A DNA stretch of 64,000 nucleotides from Protonemura montana (Eukaryota; Arthropoda; Insecta; Plecoptera; Nemouridae): the NCBI GenBank assembly GCA_947568835.1, contig OX387603.1, forward strand, positions 28,544,651-28,608,650. Direction: 5' to 3'. The number at the start of each line of letters is the position of its first letter. The first letter of the stretch is position 1. This document shows, in pieces, positions 51,101 through 63,100 of this stretch. The translations under genes were made by a program, and so were the position numbers. The notes under the pieces are model-generated. The model saw only the letters and a list, made by a program, of their open reading frames with translations. It had not been told where the DNA came from and ran no database searches.

Positions 51101-54100
51101 AACTTTGTGATGTACATCTTCAGCATATAGGTACTCTGGCGTTTGTACCTACCTATCCCTGGCATTTAAGATTGTAATCATACCAAACAGAAATCAGCCA
51201 TCAGTACAAGAAAAGATTCCACTTTGAGCTGCTTCTCCCAGGCAACATCGACCAAATGTTTCTGAAGTAGGTATCACCCGTCTAGGTTTCAACAGCTGGT
51301 AAGACTTCCACAAATCTGCAGGTCTACAGGGATTTACCAGCAAAGATTCTGCATCTTTCGAAGCTCACCTTGGCACGATCTCGAACTGCACATGAGCGTT
51401 CTTTGGGTCCTTGAGGATGGCCTTCAAGTCGATCTTGCCGTCAAGCTTCAAGTGCACAGCAGAGCTTCCGGTAGCTGAAAGTTTCAGCGGGAATCCCAAG
51501 CCAGTTGGGTACGTAACTTCGGTGTCGAGGAAGATTCCATGCTGCTTGATCTCGTACTGGAAACAAGAGACAATCAAGTCAAATGCTGGGTTTTGGTAGG
51601 CCATCGTTGAAAGACAGGCTGCCGATTAAGCCAACCTAGCCTGAATCTAAACTGAATTCTGAATCTCAAATCTTGTCATAGCCAAAGCTTGGTAAAAGTT
51701 TGCTTGAAAGTTGCAACTCACATTGAAGTTCTTGGCGTTGTCAAGACAGTTGTCGAGTTTGTCGAAGAGTTTGTCGATGATGCTCTCGGGAGAGAGCTTC
51801 TGGGCGTCTCCGTGGTAGCTTCGCACCAGCACGGTGTTACCGAAGAGCTTCACGCTGAGGTCCAAGTCGACGTGGTGGTGGTCGTTGGCCAGCGAAATCT
51901 GTACACAAAAACACACGAATGTCACGTCTCCTTGGTAACGGCAAATCAGCAAGAAGTTGCTGAGCTAAATGTAAAGACACCCAATCATAAACGTGGCAAA
52001 CAATTTCATTTCTAATTGTAAATGTTTAGCTTTAGTTATTTATGTGATCTTCTCTAAGTCGCGGTTTTGCAGTTTTTCTCTGACGCGAGGAAATGTTTGG
52101 CCCTGAAAACGATGTGAAAACTAACTAACTTGGTAATTGTTATAATTTTATGTGGTTCTTTTGTTATCGGAAAATTGTCAGGACTGCTCTTACCCTTGAT
52201 AAAGTAACAGGTACAAGTTACGAAACGTTGGGAAATTTAGTTGTTCTTCACTTAGCATTGAAAACCCAGTTGAAATAGTTTTTGTTAAAACTAGTGCTAA
52301 GTTTACATCAAGTAGACATGAGTCTAAAAAGTATGTGAAAACTTGACGATCTCCAGGGAACTAATGAGTGCTCCTGAAGATAGAGGGCCGTGACCTGCCA
52401 AACTTTGAGTTAATACTTGAGCATAAACTTGCTCACATAAGAGGAAAGTGCAGAACCTTCTACGCAAATCCAGGGCAGCCAGCGCGTGACATCTTTGTCA
52501 CGACTTAGACGATGTACGTACAGAGCTGAGATGTCTTGTGGGATCGCATGGTAGAAACAGTGTTGTCAAGTTACTCACCTTTTTGCGGAAAGCCTCCAGC
52601 TGGTTGACGGGCACCGAGCGCTTCTCACGGAAGCTCTTCTTGTAACGAGCTTCCAACTTCTCCTGGAAGTTGTGGATCCTGGTCTTGCCGTTGCTGGCAA
52701 TGTCCTTCAGGTTGGACGTGTGGAAGTATCCTCGGGGACCGAAGTAGGACTCCACAATACGATCAAGATTCTCGGCACGTGTCCCGATCTGCAATTCACC
52801 ATTGCATTGAGGATAAAGTTACTACTTGTTTATTTTGTTTGGCTACTGACATTCACACGGTAATTGTATGACCTTATAGAATAAGTTTACATATGGAACT
52901 GTAAACATTGATGTAAAATATAAAAATAATAATAGTGATTAAGACTACAATCAGTCGAGTACCTCATAATAAAGTAGGTAATGGTTGGTGCTACTTTGTG
53001 GTAGAGTTATTAATAATAGTAATCACATCCTAGCACAAGGTTGAAAGGTGGGAAGCCAGTCGAACAATAAATCTAATGTGAACGTAATAGCGCCGTGAAC
53101 TCACCTCGAGAAGGTTGAAAGAATGACCGAAAATCTCTGCGGTGAGGTTGAGGTTGGTGGACCTGGGCAGGTACGACTCTTGGCTGTAGATGACGTTGCG
53201 TTCGATCGAGCCACCGAGGTTGGCAGCGTCGAGGAAGTACGAGAACTCGCGGTTGTGCGAATAGCGACGGAAATCTTCGGGGAATCGTTTCGAAGAGCGA
53301 ACCTGTGAAGACAGATTGTTGAACTCGATGTCAACACAAAGTAGGCTGGAGTCTTCAACTTTAGCAACTGTATTCATGTCAGGTGAATCACTCCCTGTAA
53401 CTTGAGGACTGCTTTAACCCTTGAAGAAGTTACTAGTACAAGTTAGGAAACGTTAGGAAATTTAGTTGTCCTTTACTTAGCATTCAAAACCCATTTCAAA
53501 TAGTATTTGTTGAAACTAGTGCTAAGGCTAAATCAAGTAGACATGAGTCTAAAACCCATTATAACTTGAAAGTTATTCAAATTGAATGAAGCCCATAGTT
53601 CTAAGCATGTAATGTAATGCATGAAATGTAATGCATGAAATGTAGCTCACCTCTGAGAAGTGGTGCTTGGCATGTGCATGTTCGGGGTTGTTGGAGGCCC
53701 GGATGTTGCGTAGGTGTGACATGATGAACGAACCAACTGAAACACAAAACAGAAAGCTGACGTCACTTCCGACCGACCTGGCAAGCAAGAGTTGAGCTGT
53801 TGAACTTAAGACTGAATTGTAGTAATGTGCACCTTGGTTGATCGGCTCATTGTCTAGGATCTCCTTGATGGCGTTAGCAAGAGACCCGCAGACGCACTCG
53901 ACAGAAGCCAGGTAAGCCTTGATACGGATCTCGCTGTCTTCCTGTACGTTCTTCAGCAGCTCCAGGGCAGTCTTCTTCAGCTGGAACAACAACAAACATT
54001 CATTGCATTCCAGTCTCCAGTACATGAACAATCACTTTATTGTGCTAATAGAATCAATATATGTGACAGAATTTTTAAACACATGACTTACTGTAATTGT

Positions 54101-57100
54101 ATAATAGTATTCTGGTTGTATTCAAATGTATTGACTAATATTGACTGGTCTACTATTGTTAAACAATCATTCTGGACTAAGAAATAAAATTAAACATTAA
54201 AGTTTGCCAATAAACATGCACAATACACTGGATCTAGTCGAATCAAGCCGATTCAGAGATTGCTAATGTTCATCTAATTTCATCTTGTTCAAAACAAAAT
54301 GACTTCAGTCAAATGATGCAAATATTGTAAACATTTCAAAGTTTTGTTGTGACAAATAAATAAATGCAAATATTTTCGGGGCTAGTTGGCTTGGAAAGAG
54401 ATGGCGATAGATTGAACGAAGCAGAGTAAAGATGTTTAAATGAACGTGACTGTAAGAAAATAGGAAGAAAATAGATGAAGAAAGAGATTGGAATTATAGA
54501 ACGAGGCGTTGAAGAGAGGAATGGAATTAGTGTAATGAACAAGAAGGTAAAGAGTTTATGAAATTGTTAAAAGATATGTATGAAGACGTGACTTGGACGT
54601 ATAACAAAATGTACAAGCCTACTGGTACAGGAATACGCTGGTAAAGTACCAGACTGTAACCAGGCTCACTAATCAGTCACTACTGGAGTCAGATGCTTGC
54701 CTACCTGTGGTTGACAGGCATCTGATCGGAATGCCTCGAGAGCAGCCACACGGACACGAGCCGGGACCTTGACGTCAGATGCGCAGACTCGGAGGAGTTC
54801 GGCCGTAGCCTCGTTCAGCTGTTTGGCGTTCTCCAAACCTTTCAGTGATGCAATGATCTGCAAGAGTTGAGAACAAGCAGCACAATTAGCTTCACAACCT
54901 TCCCATCTTAGACATTCATCGGCCAAACTAACTCTAATATCTAGCAACATGCCTATTTTTATTCTCAGTAAAGTAAATAAAGTTATTGTGATAGGTAAGT
55001 TATTACATAAGTTGATTAAGTACTTTATGAAGTGACAGGCATAAGTTGCAAAACATTGGAAAAAGAAATTGTTTAAATTTAGAGTTGAAAATGAAGAAAG
55101 TGCAACCGAACCAGGATACGAAGCCGGGAGCTTCCAATTGCCGGTCGGTTGGTCTACCAACTGAGCTATCTGGGCACACAGATTCCAGCTTTTGCAGGGC
55201 GGTATAGGGGATCCCCTCACGGGGGGAGTATTTGTCAAAATGAGTGCTATGGTTGGATAAAACATCTCATTATCATCATTGAAAGTAACTTTTAAGTAAA
55301 ATCAGCTGTGTCTGTGGTTTTGTTCGCCTTGAAGAAGGACATAATTGATATGATATTATTCCATGTGAGATGAAAATGTCACCTGATCCTCTTCTTCGTT
55401 TGTAGCACAGTGGCATCCCTTGGCGATGGGCGCTGCAAGCTTGGCAAGCAGATTGTCAAACGCCTTGGCACCGGCGCACTCGTGTTGACGGCAGTATCGT
55501 CCAGCCAGAGCTCCAACTCCGAGGTATGCGGCACGTGGTGCAGAACCGTCCAGAAGAGTCTGATGAGCGAACAGAGGGATGAGGTGGGCGGAACTTTGCC
55601 AGGTGGGCGGAACTTTGCCAGGTGGGCGGGACTTTGCCAGGTGGGTGGGACTTTGCCAGGTGGGCGGGACTTTGCCAGGTGGGTGGGACTTTGCCAGGTG
55701 GGCGGAACTTTGCCAGGTGGGCGGAACTTTGCCAGGTGGGCGGAACTTTGCCAGGTGCCCAGGACTTTGCTAGGTTGGCTATGTGTCCGACTGCTACTGC
55801 TAGGACCGGGTGGTAGCAATGACATGTTGGGTCTGCATTGAAGACGTAGTTTGTAGCACGCAACGAAGAGAACCTCATGATGACCTTGATTGCTCATGAA
55901 TGGCTTTATTTGTGTTTGTTTGCAGACTCTAAACCAAACGGCTGGAAAGATTTCAATTAAATATTTACGAGACTTAACATCTCTGAGCATATTATGATCT
56001 GCTACGTTCATCTAGACTTTTTATTATTTTTTTCTTAACATTTTTTATTTTTTGCAATATTTGCACAATTTGAAAACTTTATAAATGCCCAAAAAAACTT
56101 GACGAAACGTAATAAACTTTTGAAAATGTGTTAATCGCACTGAAATGTCTCATACCTAAAAACTATAGATTTTCAATATATTTGTATTCTACAGTGTTTA
56201 GCATTTGACACATGTTTTTTGTGGGAATGTGTGGCAGGTTTTCCGTCTTGTTGGTGAAAGCAAATACTTACGCCGGCTGCGGTGAGAGCGGAGAGCGATG
56301 CGTGTCGTACGAAACCAAACGATATGTACCAGAGCGGGGCGACCTCTGCAGAAATCTCGCCCGACTTGAGCAGTTCAACGGCAGCTTGCACAGACTCGCC
56401 GCTACCAGCTCGGAACAACGCGTCCAGGAACAACTTCCTGCAAACCAACATCCGGTGCTAGTGACATGTCGTCAGCAGGGGTGTAGTCGAGGGTATACGC
56501 CGTATACCCAAAAACTTTTTGACACCGAGCGTATACCCAAAAATATATATAGGGTAAACGCCCAATAAATACTCTTTGCAAAACTTTAAAATGCGTTTTG
56601 CAACGACAATTCTTAATCTCCCTACAACCTGCACTATAAAAACTCGAAAAGCAAAGTTTATTCCGAAAAGTGGGTAGTCCGTGTATAGTAGTGGTTCGTA
56701 TGATCTGGATGGGTATGCAATGGTTTTTCCAAGCAGTCAACGTACTCATTCAACCCACCCGAGGAAAGCGCGATTGTAGCTACCCCAACACCAAGTAGTA
56801 GTTTTAGTGTTGATATGAATGAACTATCTATGAACTATAAACTAGTGAATAGACTGAAGGTAAAGAATTAGAAACATCTCCCACCCAGTACCTAACCTAG
56901 TGATGACCACGGCATTTGGAACTCACAGCCTGATAACCCAGCGTATACCCAAAATAAAATGTAGGACTACACCACTGGTCGTCAGCGTTCACTTGCTAGC
57001 ACCGTTGTCTTCAAGTTGATGGCTAAATGCTAGTTCCAGTGCCAGCAGGAAGCATAATGTGATTTGGTCTCAAATTCAATGAAATTTGCTGTCATGAAAA

Positions 57101-60100
57101 TGTCTGTCAGAATTAGTGAAACCGTGGCTTTGAATTAAAAGTCCTAAGAAGACCACAGAAACCTTCAAAATAAGTGGTTATTATATTTGTTTATTAAGTT
57201 AGTCAACCAGAAATTAAACTTGGTACTGGTGGCAGTATTTTGGTGGTGAAATAAGTGAGTGGTTACTATTGATTTGCCGATTGATGAGACATAAGGCACG
57301 TTCACGATCAAACTTAACCTTAAACTTATTCTGTAAACTTATAGAAGATTTCATAGCTCATTCACGACGCACTTCCACCTTCTAAGTTTAGCCAATAAGA
57401 TTGCGACTTTTTATTTCGATAATGGCGTCATGAAATATTGTGAAGTAAACAGCTGATTTGTTTGTTGACAGTCCAACATAACCTAACCTATAATTATACC
57501 TAATACCATTGCTAATATCTAATCCTTTATTTATGCTATTATTGCTGTAATAAAATGGATTCCGCGAGCTACCGTGGATTTGTTGTTGCTTCAACGTATA
57601 CAGATGACAATGACAATTGGTGGTCTGTATTTGAGACGGCTGCAAAGAACTGCAAGGAGATGGGCTGCAAGGAGATGGGCTGTCAGGAGATGAGCTGTCA
57701 GGAGATGGGCTGTCAGGAGATGGGCTGTCAGGAGATGAGCTGTCAGGAGATGGGCTGTCAGGAGATGGGCTGTCAGGAGATGGGCTGTCAGGTGATGGGC
57801 TGTCAGGAGATGGGCTGTCAGGAGATGGGCTGTCAGGAGATGGGCTGTCAGGAGATGAGCTGTCAGGAGATGGGCTGTCAGGAGATGGGCTGTCAGGAGA
57901 TGGGCTGTCAGGAGATGGGCTGTCAGGAGATGGGCTGTCAGGAGATGAGCTGTCAGGAGATGGGCTGTCAGGCCTAAGAAAATGGCGGATGGCTGCAGGT
58001 CTAATCTCGAATCGATGTGTCTAGCGCGTCATAGGTTTGGAGAGCGCTGATTGGTCAATTCCTACGTTCGATGTATACTTAAGAATCTAAGTTTGGAGTT
58101 TGCAAACTTGTACGTCACTGCTACTGTTACGAACTAAGTTGTCGTGAACAGTAAGGAGAAATACCGTATGACAAATAATCTGTAAGTTTTTAAGTTTAAG
58201 GTTAAGTTTGATCGTGAATGGGCCTATAGGTACGTTGCTATTCCTGACAAAGAAATGTAAACTTTGGGAAAATGCTGCAATCTCACCTCGCTGATTTCTT
58301 GTCAGCAAATCCAGCTCCAGCTTTGACTTGTCCGTAGACGGCAAGCAGATCGTTCTTGGTTGTCTCACGCACGACATCGACAAGATGGCGGAACTCGGTG
58401 GCAGCATTCTGACCGGCAACGTCCGGCATCGAGACACGAGCGTCCTCCATTGCCTTGACAACGGAAGCCACGTTGCTAGGCAGCGCTTCCGATCCGTGAG
58501 GAGCATCGAAGATGACTGAACGAGCTACTGGCTTCGATACTGGAGGAATAAATCAAAACATGGTTCCAATCTTTGAGAGGTTCTTGGTAAACAAACGACA
58601 GTTGCAATTGTAATATTTAATTCTTTATTGAATCAATATTATATTTGTGATTTAAGAATCTGACTTTCTGTACACATGTTAAGTTAATTTAGACAATAAA
58701 CTTATTAATATTATGAAGGGCTTTTAGTTTTCTGACAGTTCCAGACGGGAGCTAAAACCAGCAAACAAAGGATAGACAAGAAATAAGACTGAAAATATGT
58801 GTGATAGAACCGGGACACAAACCTGGGACCTCCGAAATGACAGTCGGGTTCTACATTGTCTATATTGTTTATTGGCTACAGACAGTTGTTGGGTTGGCAA
58901 GGAAACAAAAGAAATATATCAATGACCATTCCACTTAGCTGTATATCTTATAAGTCGGTGTCAGCGTTTGGTTGTTTGGTTGTCATGGTTACCTGTGTGA
59001 ATGTGTTGTTTACAAGACTGGTTGTCATGGTTACCTGTGTGAATGGGCTTAGCAGCGTTGGACACAAGGGTGAGTTTGGTTGAGATGACAGTTCGAGCGC
59101 CTGCGTCCTTGTTGGCAAACGGACGGAACAAATACGACTCCTTGCTCTCGGCGCTCTGGATCACTCCTGCCTTGATGTGTTGTTCAACTGTCAGAGTCGA
59201 CTCGAGCAGCGGCGATGATTGCAAGTCCTGCAACGTAGTTGACATTTGCTATTGTTACAAAAACCTGGTTGGTACTCTGCAAGGGTCATTTTAGAAGAGA
59301 GGCAATCACGAAGTCAATTAATGCAATGGTTTATTTTAAATGAAAGATATGTGATTGTGGGTTGAGAATTGTGGTATGTCTTGATTATTATTTTAGCAGA
59401 CACCAATACATCATAAAACAGTTGGTATTTTGCATTTAAAAAAAATATACAGAAAGCATAAAATGCAAGGTTATGCTTTGTGACCAAGTGTATTACCACC
59501 TGTTACTCTGACATTGATAGGCGCATGACTGTAATCTGCAAGGACAGAATGAGTTGGGACTTTAGTTAGGTTGGTATTCCACTCGAGTATGATTGACTCA
59601 CGGCCTTGCTGACGTATGGTGTGGAGAGAATGCGTTGTTGCAGTTCTTCTCGGTGCGCGCACTTGTTCAGGTTCCGGTTCTTGGTCACAATTGTTTCTCC
59701 GCCGCTCGTGACGATCGTGAAGTCCGTGGGACAAACGCCGAACACGTCGGTCTAGAGGTACGGAAAAACATGGCGTTATGATGGTTGGCAATCATGTCAG
59801 CTGCTCTTATACTCTGAGACCGAACGGTTTGTTGTGTTGGAAACACCGGTTCTCGTGAGATCACCGAAAACAGTGCGTCGTTAAACACCACAAATAAATA
59901 AATTATACTCTGAGCTTACTTTGGAAGACTTACACTAGGATTAATTTGAGTTTGCCACTTTCTGGGCTGCTTGTACCAACCTAGAAAACATGACACCATG
60001 ATGCTACTGTTACACTAGGATTAATTTGAGTTTGCCACTTTCTGGGCTGCTTGTACCAACCTAGAAAACATGACACCATCATGCTACTGTTACACTAGGA

Positions 60101-63100
60101 TTAATTTGAGTTTGCCACTTTCTGGGCTGCTTGTACCAACCTAGAAAACATGACACCATGATGCTACTGTTACACTAGGATTAATTTGAGTTTGCCACTT
60201 TCTGGGGCGCTTGTACCAACCTAGAAAACATGACACCAAGATGCTACTGTAACACTAGGATTAATTTGAGTTTGCCACTTTCTGGGCTGCTTGTACCAAC
60301 CTAGAAAACATGACACCATGATGCTACTGTTGCACTAGGATTAATTTGAGTTTGCCACTTTCTGGGCTGCTTGTACCAACCTAGAAAACATGACACCATG
60401 ATACTACTGTTACACTAGGATTAATTTGAGTTTGCCACTTTCTGGGCTGCTTGTACCAACCTAGAAAACATGACACCATGATGCTACTGTTACACTAGGA
60501 TTAATTTGAGTTTGCTACTTTCTGAGCTGCTTGTACCAACCTAGAAAACATGACACCATGATGCTACTGTTACACTAGGATTAATTTGAGTTTGCTACTT
60601 TCTGGGCTGCTTGTACCAACCTAGAAAACATGACACCATCATGCTACTGTTACACTAGGATTAATTTGAGTTTGCCACTTTCTGGGCTGCTTGTACCAAC
60701 CTAGAAAACATGACACCATGATGCTACTGTTACACTAGGATTAATTTGAGTTTGCCACTTTCTGGGCTGCTTGTACCAACCTAGAAAACATGACACCATG
60801 ATGCTACTGTTACACTAGGATTAATTTGACTTTGCTACTTTCTGGGCTGCTTGTACCAACCTAGAAAACATGACACCATGATGCTACTGTTACACTAGGA
60901 TTAATTTGAGTTTGCCACTTTCTGGGCTGCTTGTACCAACCTAGAAAACATGACACCATGATGCTACTGTTACACTAGGATTAATTTGAGTTTGCCACTT
61001 TCTGGGCTGCTTGTACCAACCTAGAAAACATGACACCAAGATGCTACTGTTAACTATCTGATTTAAAAGCAACAAAATAATGTTTTTCTTTGGTTGAAAC
61101 ATTTAGTAATTTCAGGAAAACAAAATATTTTTATGAAAAACAATAAATGTTTATCAACCAAAGTTAAAATTAATATATTTTGGATTACTTTTAACTTTTA
61201 TCAGGTTTTGGCAGGAAACCAAGCTTGCAAACCGCTCTTTGGCAGCCATTGCTAGAATCCGCTAGTGTACGGTAGGTATTTAGCAGAAGTCATTAGGACT
61301 TTTAGTTTTGCATTTAAGTTCTTATTTTTCAATAGAATTAATTTCACGTAAATAAACTGATAAATCCTCAAAGAATTTAAGTGCATGATGCATTGTTTGG
61401 TCATAATTTTCTGGTTAATTTTTAATCTCCCCGGTGATGACTGGTTTTATTTTGCATTCTAAAGTTGGCAATGTTCTTACCATAGCTTTTAAAAGCTATG
61501 GTAAGATCTGTTATTAAGGTTTTAATACTCATGTCTACTTTATTTAACATTAGCATTTGTTTTGAAAACAACTGGACCTTTGAATGATAGGTAAGTAAAA
61601 ACAACAAATTTTCCCGACGCTTCGTAATTTATGTCTGGTACTTTATCGGGAGAGACAGCACTTACAGGATCAGGAAATTTAGTTGCTGTTTTTTCAAGTA
61701 AGATCTGAGTTGGCTCAACAATATTCACTGACTTTAGTTTCAGTCCTGAGCTTGGCTTCATTTAGCTTTGATTTGCCTCATGATAATGCCTAATAAGCGA
61801 GCACAAAGGAGATTTTTTATTATTAACAACACTAGAATCGTCTCAAAAAGCCAGTGTCCAAGTAGCTCAGTGGTTCAGAGGAACACCCGCGATTGGTGGA
61901 GATCGGGGTTCGAGTCCGTGTTCGGGCATCAATTTTTGAGACGATCATAGTGTTGTTAATAATAAAAAACCCCGCGCATTGCAAGCATTTTTTGCAATTG
62001 AAATCAGATTTCATCCTAACAAAGAATCTTCAAGCTATTAGTTAATGATGATTAAGTTTACCTCGTGTTTGGAGGCAGCACCCGTAGTCTGGGGCGTGGA
62101 CAACTGCAGCAGCGAGATGACAGCTCGCTTCAAATTGAGTGCCGCGTTCGTGTCGTCGGCATCTGCGCAGATCTCCGTCTCGGAGAACGAGAACTTGGCG
62201 GCGTGGGCCTCGAGCTCGTTCAGATTGCCGTACTTCTGTCGAAACAAACCCAGCACCAGAGTTAGAAGAGCATCCAATGAATATATCATCTTGATTGACC
62301 ACTCGCCAGTAACTGCGATAGTGTTGACGAATGACAGACCTGGCAAATGGTGATTGAGAACAACAGAGCAAGCTAGCCAAGCCTAGAAGAAAGCCAACTG
62401 TCAAACTTGTAGGTCTTGAGTAGAAAGAAGGGCAAGATTGCTACACACTTTTAGACCTTAGGATATTCCTAAACCTAGGACTCCTTCAGGGACCTATGCC
62501 AGAAAAAACCATTAAGAAGTTTCCTTAGGGAGGTTGATGTAAAGTTTGGTGTATTTTCTGTAGAACTGTGTAATATGCCACATCCAGGCTGCAAGGAAGT
62601 GAAGCGGTTGCACTATAAAGTTTCAATTCCTTGTCGTCTCGTTGCAAACGAAGCTAGTAGGTAAAGCACGTGCTGATCACTGGGCAACGATCAAATGCCC
62701 AAAGCATCACAGTACTGCAAGATCCAAAGTTTCAAGCCGCCAACAATTGCCACGGCTCGTCACGGCTCGACAAGGCTGGTAGGTCCAAGCAACGTGCCAA
62801 TGCTACGGTCTGATACTAACCGTGGTGGGTTCGGTGGACTGAGGACCTGGCCCCGGGGGCAACGAGGCCCAGAATTGCCAGAGGGCCGAGGTAGTACCGA
62901 TGTTCGTCTAGAAGCCACAAGCTGGTGGTACACAAAATAGTACCTCTGCCCCGGACGGGGTCAGTCTTACAACAGTTTCCAGCCCAGAGACGTGTGCTTA
63001 GTTCTCAGAAATATCTGAATTCATCTTCTTGCGTTCTTCGTTAGGTACAAGTATACTTCCACTTAATATCAGTCAGGGTGGATAAAGTTGTAGTACCAGC

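Noticed and set aside
55379..56011. 210-codon minus-strand frame with WQSPAHLAK repeats
   Set aside because: Shadow frame of real exon 8 plus a 19-bp repeat; the apolipophorin frame is a different one.
57555..57977. 140-codon protein of CQEMG repeats
   Set aside because: Lies inside a TIR element and is mainly a 15-bp tandem repeat; no evidence of a functional product.
59494..59537. Small extra exon (YSHAPINVRVTG) between exons 4 and 5
   Set aside because: It has AG/GT-like edges, but its phase does not fit between exons 4 and 5, which join in phase 0 without it.
62695..62940. 81-codon plus-strand frame in intron 2
   Set aside because: No recognisable domain or splice signals; probably transposon remnant.
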